The notes below the pieces were generated by a model, which saw only the letters and a list, made by a program, of their open reading frames with translations, was not told where the DNA came from and did not search any database. This document shows positions 25,527 through 33,632 of a stretch of 39,936 nt of DNA, piece by piece. The stretch lies in IMG/VR virus record IMGVR_UViG_3300020182_000074, positions 1 through 39,936 of that record. One strand, given 5' to 3'. The DNA is from a virus. A program made the translations under genes and the position numbers. Every line of letters starts with the position of its first letter. Within the stretch, counting starts at the first letter, position 1.

Positions 25527-26513
25527 CTATCTTAACCTGTATCCAACTTCGGTTTCAGCTTCAGGATCGTTATATGTTATAAGTCTGAAAACTACTTTGT
25601 TATTCATGCTTCCTGTTTTATTTGCTGCTTCAACAATTGCATCAGCTTTGTATCCCGCTTGTTTTAACTCTTCTACAAAAAAGTCTAGTGTCATTTCCTT
25701 TGATTCTCTTGCTGTTGACGGTATAAAGTAGGTACTATCCCCACCTCTTCGTGATCTCCAGTCTCCTTTATCTGATGCATTTTTTCCGAACAACCAATAG
25801 AATTTATTTCTGTAGTTAACTGCTATCGCTCTAGCCCATGATGGACCTCTATGCCATTGGAAGAGATTAATAGTGTTATCATGTTTCATATAGTTATATG
25901 CTCGACCTAATACCTGGTTGCCGTCTTTAAATATAGTGGTAAGTTCTTTTACATCTGATTGTATTGATGCTGCTTCTGCTGCTTCTGCTGCTTGTTCATC
26001 TGCTGTTGCTTGTGCTTCTGCTTGGGCAGCGGCTGCTTCTTGTGCTGCTTCTGCTGCACTGTTAGCTACTGTGTTAGCGGTTTCTAGTGCAACAATATTA
26101 GCATTTGCTGCTGCTAAATCTGCTTGTAGTAGAGCAACTTTTTCTACATCTTCATAAGATGTTTCGTTACCTGTTGCTAATTGTATCTCTAATTCAGCAA
26201 TTCGCCTATTTCCATCTAATATCTGCTGTCGTAGTTGTGCTACTTCATCGAGTAGTGGTTGAATTGATTCTAACTGTCTATCAATTTGGTATAGTTCCGA
26301 ACTTTTTTCAACTAGATACTGGTGACTGTCTCTTTCTCCTTCAACCGGTATTAGTAAGTATAGTTTGGAGTATAGCCTAAAGAGCTCTTCAACTGTATCA
26401 GGATCTATAATAGGTTCAGGTTCTTTAAAAAAAGTAAACTTACTATCGATAGTGTTCTTAAATGAACTCTTATCAAATACTGTTTTTGATATTTTTACTT
26501 TTTTACTATCCAT
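25527..26513 (-). CDS. Structural protein with Ala-rich coiled coil
   Basis: The 328 residues begin with a short N-terminal region (to about 70). A long coiled coil follows (about 75-190): first LDEVAQLRQQILDGNRRIAE, then an Ala/Glu/Gln-rich run (AAEAAQEAAAAQAEAQATAD). A globular C-terminal domain has FQWHRGPSWARAIAVNYRNK and WRSRRGGDSTYFIPSTARES. The coil implies an oligomeric fibre or connector. The gene overlaps its upstream neighbour by 8 nt and precedes the giant tail protein. The GCT/TCT-type triplet repeats in the coil are coding and may vary in length by slippage. Function beyond structure is unknown. Confidence 0.7.
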   Translation of the reverse strand: MDSKKVKISKTVFDKSSFKNTIDSKFTFFKEPEPIIDPDTVEELFRLYSKLYLLIPVEGERDSHQYLVEKSSELYQIDRQLESIQPLLDEVAQLRQQILDGNRRIAELEIQLATGNETSYEDVEKVALLQADLAAANANIVALETANTVANSAAEAAQEAAAAQAEAQATADEQAAEAAEAASIQSDVKELTTIFKDGNQVLGRAYNYMKHDNTINLFQWHRGPSWARAIAVNYRNKFYWLFGKNASDKGDWRSRRGGDSTYFIPSTARESKEMTLDFFVEELKQAGYKADAIVEAANKTGSMNNKVVFRLITYNDPEAETEVGYRLR

Positions 26514-27564
26514 TTCTTACAATCTTAAAGATTTGGTCATTATCTATTACTACATCTGTTCCGTCTATTTCTGATTTTATTAATACTTTATAAAATCTCT
26601 CTGGTTGAAGACCGTCTAAGTATATATCAAAATAGTTAGATTTATTATCACAGCTTAGTTTAGTAAACGTAGTGTCAAAATCTACTATCATTTCCTCTGT
26701 AAATTCATCTCTAAGTCCCCAATACGATGCAGTCGGTAAAGCATAGTTTACAGTGTATGCAGACGATGTAGTGAAGGTTCTAGTTGGATAATTTGGTCTT
26801 GAATTTACTCTAAATCGTACCTTTCCTTCGTCTGCGTATTTACCTTTATTATTTTTTAAAGTAATAACTGCATCTGAATCTGTTAATGTTGGGAGTGAAC
26901 CAGAATCGTGATTAAAGTCGTCCCATTTTAATTCTAAATATGGTGGGTATATTGTATTTGTGTCGCTGGAGTAATATTTTAATCTTATAGATGCTGATGT
27001 AAAGTTTTCGTAAGTATCTTCTACTTTAAGTAATAGCCCATTATTAGCTAATGGACTTCCATCTTTAGTCCATTCAGTAACTGCATTAGTTACATTTAAA
27101 TCTAAATCATAAGGTGTAGTTTTGTCTAATGTCTTAGATGCACTAACAATAACACCGCTATTTGTACCTACATAATCTCCACCTGCAGATGACCAGTTAA
27201 TACCTGAGTCACTTGCTGTCCAAGAACACCCACCTTTACTCTCTGGGTTATCTCCAAGCTTACCTAATCCTTCTCCCCATGCTCTTGTAAGTACATGACT
27301 TTCCACTTTAAAGCTAGTAGGTATTTCAGATGCAAAGTTTAAGAAGCATTTTAAGCTGGCAGAAAAGTCTGAGCCTCCTGCTTTATCTGTTAATACTTCT
27401 TGTATGTCTTCTGTTTTAAACTCAATTAACGCTCTAGCAGTAAACCCTGTTCCAGAAGATGGAAATCCACCTATTTCTAGTAACTCATCTCTACCGGTAT
27501 TCTTATACGGGTATTGAGAGTAAATTGTTGAGTCTTGAGTAGGAAAAATTCTGTATAGTGCCAT
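26506..27564 (-). CDS. DNRLRE-like beta-sandwich tail protein
   Basis: The 352 residues begin ALYRIFPTQDSTIYSQYPYK, followed by LLEIGG and RALIEFKTEDI. That order (a DSTIYS strand, a Gly pair, RALIxF) matches the DNRLRE-type carbohydrate-binding-like domain, which occurs in cell-surface and phage tail proteins. The second half has SPPYLELKWDDF-like strands (seen as YPPYLELKWDDFNHDSGSLP) and a final fibronectin-like region ending DNDQIFKIVRNG. Adjacent to the gp6-like gene, it is probably a baseplate-attached protein. Sugar binding is possible but not shown. Confidence 0.65.
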   Translation of the reverse strand: MALYRIFPTQDSTIYSQYPYKNTGRDELLEIGGFPSSGTGFTARALIEFKTEDIQEVLTDKAGGSDFSASLKCFLNFASEIPTSFKVESHVLTRAWGEGLGKLGDNPESKGGCSWTASDSGINWSSAGGDYVGTNSGVIVSASKTLDKTTPYDLDLNVTNAVTEWTKDGSPLANNGLLLKVEDTYENFTSASIRLKYYSSDTNTIYPPYLELKWDDFNHDSGSLPTLTDSDAVITLKNNKGKYADEGKVRFRVNSRPNYPTRTFTTSSAYTVNYALPTASYWGLRDEFTEEMIVDFDTTFTKLSCDNKSNYFDIYLDGLQPERFYKVLIKSEIDGTDVVIDNDQIFKIVRNG

Positions 27565-27566
27565 TT

Positions 27567-29360
27567 TTATAATGTTGTTATTCTACCTTGAATATCATTG
27601 TCTGGGTATTTTATTTCAAATACCATAGGATCTAATGAAGGGAAAATAATATTATCTTTCATTGCTCCCGGTATATCGTAATCATACTCAGAATAGCTAC
27701 CTCCGGTTTTGGTTGTTATCTTAATATTCTGTACTGTTTGAACTCCTTTTATTCTATCTAGTAATGTGTAGACTGTTGATAGGTTTATCGGTTGATTAAT
27801 TAATCGATTTGCTGTTCTAAAATAATTTTTCAACGCTAAAGAGCAGTTAAATAGCACTTCTCTAGAATTGTAATTAGGTAGTGATATTATATCATAATCA
27901 ATACCTATGTTTATAATGTAAGCATCTTTAATATCAAGAGAATCTGTTAGCATCATATACGGTGCAAGGTAGCCTTTTAGGTTTTCTTTAAGTTGAGTTG
28001 AAGCTTCTGTTAGTTTATAGTTATTATCATATGCTAAAACATATAGACAAACATTAGTACTATCAATTTTATCGTAGCTTTTTGCATTACTTGTTGTAAC
28101 TATGTCTGGTGTTGTAACAAATGATTTAGCTATTGCTCCTAGATTAGGGGTCATAGTTAAAGCTCTAAATGCATAATCTTCTTTAGTTACTAACCTACCT
28201 TGTTCTGCAAAAGCTTTAAGAGAGTTCTGTCTTACTTCTTCTGCTGAATCTCCGTCTTTACCTCCGGTTGCAGGTTTTGGATTATTATAAGACAATGTAC
28301 CTGAGTAGGTATTATCTATTGCTGTAAATGTAGCATTTGTTGAAGTTGTAAGTGTATTTGCTTCTACATTTGATTCAACTCCTCCACCTCGTAAATACCT
28401 AACTGTTAGTACGGTGCTAGATGGTGCTATACCGTAACTATCTGTGTATAAGAAGTTGGAAGGATCATATGCATAATCTAGTCTACTTATACCTCCAGTG
28501 AATGGAGAACCAATATTTGTCGGATTAGGTACAACAGCTGTATTCTCTGTTGTTGGTGCTCCTGATCCGAATTGTACTTGCATTTGATTATTAGACTTTA
28601 ATCTTGTTACAAACCTTCTCGGTACATTAATTAATGTTAGCTGGTCTTCTGATCCTGTTATATTTGTAGTTTCGTATACTGTTTCTTGACCTAAATACGG
28701 TACCTCATACCATTTATCTCCATTACTGTCTATTATATCAAGTACACCTATTATATTAATGTCATTTATTTCAAAAGTAAAGTTCTGCTGGTGTCCTATT
28801 ACTTCTACTGTTTTAGTGGCTATCTCTCCTGCAGTTGCTTTTACTTTTTTTGTAAGTATAAATTCCGAAGGATTATCTCCCATTAATGAATAAATTGTAA
28901 CATCTGTAGGGTCATAGGAACTAGAAAATTTAAAATCAACTGGTTGATCAATTATAAATTTCTGTTTTCCGTATTCTAGTTGAACGTTACCGTTTACAGT
29001 TAAGGCTTGATCCCAGTCCGGTATATAAGATGCTCCTGTTGCTGCGACACGTTGTGATACTTCGATTTCTACTGAAGATGCTCTTGTTGCTCTTGGTCGA
29101 TACCCCATCATGTAAGCTAGTGTGTATAGGTTACTTGGATTTTGAGCGTACTGCAGATATGTTTCTTGAAGTTGTGAGTCTTGGTAGAAAGATAATATAT
29201 CTCCTACATAAGCAGACATTTCCATAAACATCATACCTGGTGACGTTGCAGAGAAGTCATTATAGCTGTCTGGGAAATAGTTTTTAGACATCTCTATTAA
29301 CTGCTGTCTTAAGCTGTTAAAGTCTTTGTCTGTATATTTTATACTAATATTTTGAGCCAT
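27567..29360 (-). CDS. Baseplate wedge protein, gp6/gpJ-like
   Basis: The 597 residues open with IKYTDKDFNSLRQQLIEMSK and SATSPGMMFMEMSAYVGDIL, the N-terminal signature of the gp6 / P2 gpJ / Mu gp47 baseplate family. The C-terminal half has the expected domain: SAEEVRQNSLKAFAEQGRLV, TKEDYAFRALTMTPNLGAIA, and a later part where a poly-strand unit (INIGIDYDII, LINQPINLSTVYTLLDRIKG) completes the wedge. In T4, gp6 dimers form the inner ring that ties the wedges together. It follows the gp25-like gene by 2 nt, the usual order in contractile tails. Confidence 0.9.
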   Translation of the reverse strand: MAQNISIKYTDKDFNSLRQQLIEMSKNYFPDSYNDFSATSPGMMFMEMSAYVGDILSFYQDSQLQETYLQYAQNPSNLYTLAYMMGYRPRATRASSVEIEVSQRVAATGASYIPDWDQALTVNGNVQLEYGKQKFIIDQPVDFKFSSSYDPTDVTIYSLMGDNPSEFILTKKVKATAGEIATKTVEVIGHQQNFTFEINDINIIGVLDIIDSNGDKWYEVPYLGQETVYETTNITGSEDQLTLINVPRRFVTRLKSNNQMQVQFGSGAPTTENTAVVPNPTNIGSPFTGGISRLDYAYDPSNFLYTDSYGIAPSSTVLTVRYLRGGGVESNVEANTLTTSTNATFTAIDNTYSGTLSYNNPKPATGGKDGDSAEEVRQNSLKAFAEQGRLVTKEDYAFRALTMTPNLGAIAKSFVTTPDIVTTSNAKSYDKIDSTNVCLYVLAYDNNYKLTEASTQLKENLKGYLAPYMMLTDSLDIKDAYIINIGIDYDIISLPNYNSREVLFNCSLALKNYFRTANRLINQPINLSTVYTLLDRIKGVQTVQNIKITTKTGGSYSEYDYDIPGAMKDNIIFPSLDPMVFEIKYPDNDIQGRITTL

Positions 29361-29362
29361 TT

Positions 29363-29770
29363 TTATACTATATTAATTAAGATTTCATCCTCTAAGTCTG
29401 TTCCTACTATGGCAAACTTTAAGCCAAACTCTATTGTGTTATATTCTGTTTTATTATTTAGAGATAAGTCTAAAATATTAAGTTCAGGGAAATAATTTAC
29501 TAATGCTTCTCTTATTAATATTTCGATGTCTTCTAAGTTTTCAACAGTAGCGTTTTCAAAAAGCATACTTCTAAGCCCTGAACCAAATGTAGGTCTAAGG
29601 TATCTTTCACCTTTCCCTGTTAGTAGGTAGTTTATCAAATTTGCTTTGATAGCATCAACAGATTGATATGTAGAGTTAAACACAGCATTACCTGAGAAAG
29701 GTATTGCTACACCTATTGCTTTTCTAGGTTGTAAATCTAACGGATTAATCTTTTTTGCGTCAAATGCCAT
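29363..29770 (-). CDS. Baseplate wedge protein, gp25-like
   Basis: The 135 residues match the gp25/GpW lysozyme-like wedge family: PFSGNAVFNSTYQSVDAIKA, NLINYLLTGKGERYLRPTFG, SGLRSMLFENAT, and a closing strand pattern ILDLSLNNK / IEFGLKFAIVG. The GERYLRPTFGSGLR stretch is the family hallmark. In T4 and related machines this protein nucleates sheath assembly on the baseplate. Length is typical. It lies directly before the gp6-like gene in the transcript. Confidence 0.9.
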   Translation of the reverse strand: MAFDAKKINPLDLQPRKAIGVAIPFSGNAVFNSTYQSVDAIKANLINYLLTGKGERYLRPTFGSGLRSMLFENATVENLEDIEILIREALVNYFPELNILDLSLNNKTEYNTIEFGLKFAIVGTDLEDEILINIV

Positions 29771-29775
29771 TTACT

Positions 29776-30207
29776 CTATATTAATTGTTTTTCTACATCT
29801 TTACTATTAGATGCTTTAAATACCTCTCCTGCTTTCTTAACAAAGTCTAAAGAACTTATATCTATTCCGGGTGCCGGTCCTCCTTGTAGTCCCATTTGAG
29901 ATGCCATACTAGTTGCCATGTTAGGACCTCCTTGTACCATGTTAGATGTTCCAGAGAATACGTTTTTGTATTCTTCATTAGTCATCGTAGACTTAGTCAT
30001 TCTTAACATCTCATCTAGAGATGCTTTACCTGTTTTTGGTACTACTGTTGGTTTCTTTGTAGGTACTTTTTGAGTACTCACTGTCGCCTGTGGTGTACTG
30101 GGGTTACTTGCGATCTTGATTGCCTCGTTCATTACTTCTTGTAATTCTGATTTAACTGCAGATCGTACTTCTTCCCTGATTATTTTTCTTAGTTGATCTA
30201 GTTTCAT
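29776..30207 (-). CDS. Tail-module protein with N-terminal IIREE helix
   Basis: The 143 residues start MKLDQLRKIIREEVRSAVKS, a long amphipathic helix that contains the shared N-terminal motif (I-R-E at 10-12). A Pro/Thr/Lys-rich linker follows (about 35-62), then a Gly/Met-rich part (MATSMASQMGLQGGPAPGID) and a short helix. The linker and low complexity suggest a flexible adaptor. Its place just before gp25 is unlike the other tagged genes, which lie in accessory blocks. CTATTTATA occurs 4 nt before the ATG. Function unknown. Confidence 0.65.
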   Translation of the reverse strand: MKLDQLRKIIREEVRSAVKSELQEVMNEAIKIASNPSTPQATVSTQKVPTKKPTVVPKTGKASLDEMLRMTKSTMTNEEYKNVFSGTSNMVQGGPNMATSMASQMGLQGGPAPGIDISSLDFVKKAGEVFKASNSKDVEKQLI

Positions 30208-30210
30208 ATA

Positions 30211-30219
30211 TATAAATAG
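30211..30219 (-). promoter_or_regulatory. CTATTTATA motif, possible late promoter element
   Basis: It reads CTATTTATA on the minus strand, directly before TATATG of the gene starting at 30207. If it were a -10 box the mRNA would be nearly leaderless, so a translation-start role is also possible. Confidence 0.25.
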
Positions 30220-30224
30220 TTATG

Positions 30225-31073
30225 TTATGGAAGTTGGTTATTAATTCTAAATTTTATTTCGTCTATCAACACTCTCGTTGAAGAACTAAAGGATTTAGGG
30301 CCTTTTAGTACTGCTATATTAAAAGAATCATAGACTACAGCGTAACGACGTTTTGCGTAACTAGGTGAGTCTTTATCTTCTTCAATTTTTATTGTGTATT
30401 CTTTTCCTGATGATGGTTTGGTATACCCGTATACTGTTCCGCCGGCGTCATCTGTAGATTTTTCGTCAAGTAGACCTACATTTGACGGTAAGTTTTCTAT
30501 TACAGACATAATATGGTCTTTTTGATCTTGAGGTAATTTATCTACACATGTAAATAATTTAAAGTCTAAGCTCATTAATTTTGCTTTAACTGGTGTCATT
30601 GTTGCTAATGCAGAGTTTGTTACGTATTTAATAGCTTTCTGATCTTGCTCTAACATCTCTACTATCTTACATGCTATATTTAACAGCTGGGCTAATCTAT
30701 TCTGTTTTCCTACAGAAATAGAATATATCACACCACCACCTGGTCCGGAGGTAATCCAATAAGTACCTGGAACTGGTAGCATTTCTAGTAATGTTATAAT
30801 TATTTTTGCTGCTTTTATCGGAGGATCTAATTTATCAGCAAATGCTGCTATAGGTTCAATCTTCTTTTCAACTAATGTAATCTTATTAATTAAAGAATCT
30901 CGTGTCTTTAGTATATTTTCTAATATAGATAAGTCTGGGCAGAAATTACCTAGTAGCTCTTGAAGTACTTTAGCTATTAACTTAGTTACTTGTGCCATAA
31001 TAAGCCCTTCTAGTTTACCTATTAATTTGCCTATAAAAAGGCCTAGTTGCGATGGAGGGATAGTACACGGCAT
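30225..31073 (-). CDS. Tail-module structural protein, unknown
   Basis: The 282 residues begin MPCTIPPSQLGLFIGKLIGK with several hydrophobic helices (about 5-50, 75-105) but no classical membrane anchor pattern. A Gly-rich turn SGPGGGVIYSISVGKQNR and a beta-rich end (GKEYTIKIEEDKDSPSYAKR, RYAVVYDSFNIAVLKGP) complete it. It sits between the spike gene and the gp25 region, the place where hub and tail-tube-initiator genes are usually found. Hydrophobic helices could allow insertion into the host membrane on infection, which is speculative. Confidence 0.65.
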   Translation of the reverse strand: MPCTIPPSQLGLFIGKLIGKLEGLIMAQVTKLIAKVLQELLGNFCPDLSILENILKTRDSLINKITLVEKKIEPIAAFADKLDPPIKAAKIIITLLEMLPVPGTYWITSGPGGGVIYSISVGKQNRLAQLLNIACKIVEMLEQDQKAIKYVTNSALATMTPVKAKLMSLDFKLFTCVDKLPQDQKDHIMSVIENLPSNVGLLDEKSTDDAGGTVYGYTKPSSGKEYTIKIEEDKDSPSYAKRRYAVVYDSFNIAVLKGPKSFSSSTRVLIDEIKFRINNQLP

Positions 31074-32233
31074 TATTCTACGAAGGTTTTAGTTGATTTC
31101 AGATTTGACTTCCCGCTTGGGTTTATAAGAGATTGTTGTTGTTCTAGTCTCACTAAAGACGACATACCTTCTTTTACTAAACTTACTACTGGTCCTCCTC
31201 CGTTTGAGGCTGCTTGCATAGCGTTACACATAGATTTAAGTATGTCTATGGTATCGCTAAGAAATTGCTCAACCTCGTGACCTTTCATCACCGGTTGTTT
31301 CTTTTCGTTATTATATTCACGTGCTTTAGATCCTAAAAATATTTTAGGTGCGTCTATACATAGATAGTCGCTTGCGTCTACGTTTACTGTGTTTGTATTT
31401 ATTCCTACTGATTTAGCACTTGATATTAATATATCATCTGTCTTAGCATTAAAGGTTAACCTTCCTGCATTTAAAACTACCTGTTCTCCTTGGTATTTAG
31501 TTGGTGAGTCTGGTACATCATCATAGCTATCCCTTTTTGAATTAGCTAGTGTAATTGGTATTATGTGATTAGATGTTAAATATATAGATGAAGGATCCTT
31601 ATCTATATTCTCTATTAGATGGTATATACCGTTTTTGTTTAGATTTGTATTAGTCTGTCCATTACTTATTAGAATAAACGGGTCATTAATATTATCTTCA
31701 TCTGTTAGTGGGTTTATTTCTGAAAGCCCTCCTGACATACGTATAGACTGTGCTAATCTACCTTCTATAATAGTATCCCCTGGATATGGTTGTAAAGGAG
31801 CGATTTCTGGGTTTAGATTTACTCCATCTTGAATATCTACCTCTGCGTCTGCGGCATCATATACCGGATAAGCATTGACATGGGGATGATTAAATATCTT
31901 ATAAACTGTCTGGTAGTAATCTACATCGTTGTCTCCTGAAGTGCTTATTATTTTGTTTGGACCTTTAATTAAGAATACTATTTCATTCTTTAGTGGGAGT
32001 GTAGTTATGTTAGGATTTAACGGATGGGCGAAACCTGTAAATGCTTCTTCTCCAGATTCAGAACTATCATGAGACAGTCCTAGCTCTCTATAGAATATAC
32101 CTCCTACACCTGCTGCTTTTCCAGCGAGTTCATATCTTGGATGATCTTTATCTACTATTACGTCTATAACCCTAACAGGCTTACTCAGTGTATCAAATTC
32201 ATCAGTCCCTAAGTCCGGTCCTTTTTTACTCAT
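31073..32233 (-). CDS. Baseplate hub spike, gp5/VgrG-like
   Basis: The 386 residues have an N-terminal OB-like domain (VRVIDVIVDKDHPRYELAGK, then PLKNEIVFLIKGP), a middle part with YPGDTIIEGRLAQSIRMSGG, and a beta-helix-like stretch (GRLTFNAKTDDILISSAKSV, GINTNTVNVDASDYLCIDAP, KIFLGSKA) as in gp5C and VgrG needle domains. A helical tail follows. No lysozyme domain like that in T4 gp5 is visible, so it is a spike without an obvious cell-wall enzyme. Start and stop share one base with neighbouring genes or lie within a few nucleotides. Confidence 0.8.
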   Translation of the reverse strand: MSKKGPDLGTDEFDTLSKPVRVIDVIVDKDHPRYELAGKAAGVGGIFYRELGLSHDSSESGEEAFTGFAHPLNPNITTLPLKNEIVFLIKGPNKIISTSGDNDVDYYQTVYKIFNHPHVNAYPVYDAADAEVDIQDGVNLNPEIAPLQPYPGDTIIEGRLAQSIRMSGGLSEINPLTDEDNINDPFILISNGQTNTNLNKNGIYHLIENIDKDPSSIYLTSNHIIPITLANSKRDSYDDVPDSPTKYQGEQVVLNAGRLTFNAKTDDILISSAKSVGINTNTVNVDASDYLCIDAPKIFLGSKAREYNNEKKQPVMKGHEVEQFLSDTIDILKSMCNAMQAASNGGGPVVSLVKEGMSSLVRLEQQQSLINPSGKSNLKSTKTFVE

Positions 32234-32237
32234 GACT

Positions 32238-32609
32238 TTACTCTTCTTCTTTATCGTTACCCTCTTGTTTATCTACTAACTCTTCTTGGATATCTTCTGA
32301 TTCTTCAAGTAGTGATTGAAGGTCTTCGAAGTTAAACATATCCTCTCCACCACCTTTAGTTTGAGCTATTTCCATTCTCTGTATAATGGTAGCTAGTTTA
32401 ACTAGTGCATCGTCATTTTTAACACCTATCTCCATATACTCTTTAATCATAGGTACTATTAATGTTGCATCGCCAATGTTTTCTATTAGAGGTTTAAGTT
32501 CTCCAATAAGTGATTTCACTTGAGATTTTGTCTCTTTTGAGTTATCGTAGATTTCACCAAAAAGATCAGATAATGATTTACCTTTAAAAATTTCTTTATC
32601 AGTACTCAT
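32238..32609 (-). CDS. Small acidic tail-module protein
   Basis: The 123 residues are helical and acidic: FKGKSLSDLFGEIYDNSKET at the N-terminus, a central helix pair, and a Glu-rich end (LLEESEDIQEELVDKQEG). It ends 4 nt before the spike gene. Small acidic helical proteins in this place may be chaperones or assembly factors for the hub, which is only an inference. A CTATTTATA motif lies 12 nt before its ATG and no Shine-Dalgarno sequence is seen. Confidence 0.65.
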   Translation of the reverse strand: MSTDKEIFKGKSLSDLFGEIYDNSKETKSQVKSLIGELKPLIENIGDATLIVPMIKEYMEIGVKNDDALVKLATIIQRMEIAQTKGGGEDMFNFEDLQSLLEESEDIQEELVDKQEGNDKEEE

Positions 32610-32620
32610 ACGTTTTTATA

Positions 32621-32629
32621 TATAAATAG
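32621..32629 (-). promoter_or_regulatory. CTATTTATA motif, possible late promoter element
   Basis: It reads CTATTTATA on the minus strand, 12 nt before the ATG at 32609, between the late sigma factor gene and the first tail gene. This is where a tail transcript could start. Confidence 0.3.
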
Positions 32630-32631
32630 AT

Positions 32632-33336
32632 TTAAAGTTCTTTTGTACGAATTAAACCTACATCATTATATTTATCAAATAAAACATAGAAGTGTGTTTT
32701 TAACTTATTTACTACTTTAGTTAAGTGTGGAGTTTCACAATCCGTCATTTCCCTTATGTATATATACAGAGCTTTCTTTTTAAAGATATCTAAATCCTGT
32801 CTTGTTTTGAATATGGTTAAAATAGCATCTGCTATCTTTCTTTCGCTTTCCTTAGGGAAGTTATTTTCTAAGTCCACATATGCTTCTTCTACGTATGTAT
32901 CTAGAAATTGGCTGAGTGATATAGAGTCTTCTTCGTTTTTCCAAAATGGAGTATCGTACGAGTCTTCCATATCATCAAAACTCCCGATCTTCTTTAACTT
33001 CTTATAATTTTTATTATTGTAATTTATTAACCACCTTTTTACTATAGTTCCAAAATAAGAATAAGCTTTTGCTCCATTATCCTTATCAAACTTCATAATC
33101 TTTTCTTCTAAAAGCATAGAAACTATTTCATGTTTAAGATCTTCAATCTTATCAACATCTGTATAATAAAATTTAAATGTATGAATTATATTCTCTGCTA
33201 GCTTATAGAACGGGTAGTATATATGTTCTGTGAATATTTTATTACGGTATTCGGTATCTATTGAAGAGTTATACCTGTTTATATATTCTTCTGTCTCTTT
33301 TGTAAAGTAATTAGCTTTTGATTTCTTTCTTGGCAT
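32632..33336 (-). CDS. Late-transcription sigma factor, T4 gp55-like
   Basis: The 234 residues contain a sigma region-2-like core at about 60-115: KIEDLKHEIVSMLLEEKIMK, FDKDNGAKAYSYFGTIVKRW, LINYNNKNYKKLKKIG. The FD-x-A-x-x-YF-x-x-x-x-x-R-W pattern is the hallmark of gp55-type factors, which with the sliding clamp direct host RNA polymerase to late promoters. It lies directly before the tail genes. The C-terminal half (about 150-234) is helical and less conserved. Start at 33336 overlaps the upstream membrane-protein gene by 26 nt. The next in-frame Met is well inside the domain, so this start is preferred. Confidence 0.8.
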   Translation of the reverse strand: MPRKKSKANYFTKETEEYINRYNSSIDTEYRNKIFTEHIYYPFYKLAENIIHTFKFYYTDVDKIEDLKHEIVSMLLEEKIMKFDKDNGAKAYSYFGTIVKRWLINYNNKNYKKLKKIGSFDDMEDSYDTPFWKNEEDSISLSQFLDTYVEEAYVDLENNFPKESERKIADAILTIFKTRQDLDIFKKKALYIYIREMTDCETPHLTKVVNKLKTHFYVLFDKYNDVGLIRTKEL

Positions 33337-33631
33337 AGTTTTCGGGTAGTTGGTACTTATCCAACTCTTTTTGTATCAGTTTTATATTTTCAAAAAAATA
33401 ACCGACCTCATCATCAGACTTGAAAACCCCACGTTCGTCAAGATTGTTTAGGTGCTTTTGTGAATCTACTATTAAAGAAGAGACTTTTACCAGGTATTGC
33501 GATTGATTATTAGTAATATCTTGGTAATTCTCTACCTTTCTTAGTAGGTTATATGTAATATACGATAAAATTCCGGAAAAAGCAACTAAAATTGTTACTA
33601 TTATGTAAAATGTTGTAGGATTCCAATTCAT
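33311..33631 (-). CDS. Membrane-anchored helical protein
   Basis: The 106 residues have one N-terminal transmembrane segment (FYIIVTILVAFSGILSYITY) followed by a charged, helical region that could form a coiled coil (LLRKVENYQDITNNQSQYLV to KLIQKELDKYQLPENY). The arrangement suggests an inner-membrane anchor with a soluble helix in the cytoplasm. Possible roles are lysis control or superinfection exclusion, neither shown by a motif. It lies 1 nt after the HD gene and overlaps the sigma-factor gene by 26 nt. Confidence 0.65.
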   Translation of the reverse strand: MNWNPTTFYIIVTILVAFSGILSYITYNLLRKVENYQDITNNQSQYLVKVSSLIVDSQKHLNNLDERGVFKSDDEVGYFFENIKLIQKELDKYQLPENYAKKEIKS

Positions 33632-33632
33632 A

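Noticed and set aside
25977-26045. Triplet repeat as a phase-variable or non-coding repeat
   Set aside because: The GCT/TCT-type triplets are in frame and encode the Ala-rich coil; length changes would not shift the frame.
25918-26157. Ala/Ser/Cys-rich plus-strand frame
   Set aside because: Antisense of the Ala-rich coiled coil in the minus-strand structural gene.
2571-32629. Direct T4-type late promoters (TATAAATA in gene direction)
   Set aside because: In the direction of transcription the shared motif reads TATTTATA, not TATAAATA; it is reported as a possible but unproven element.
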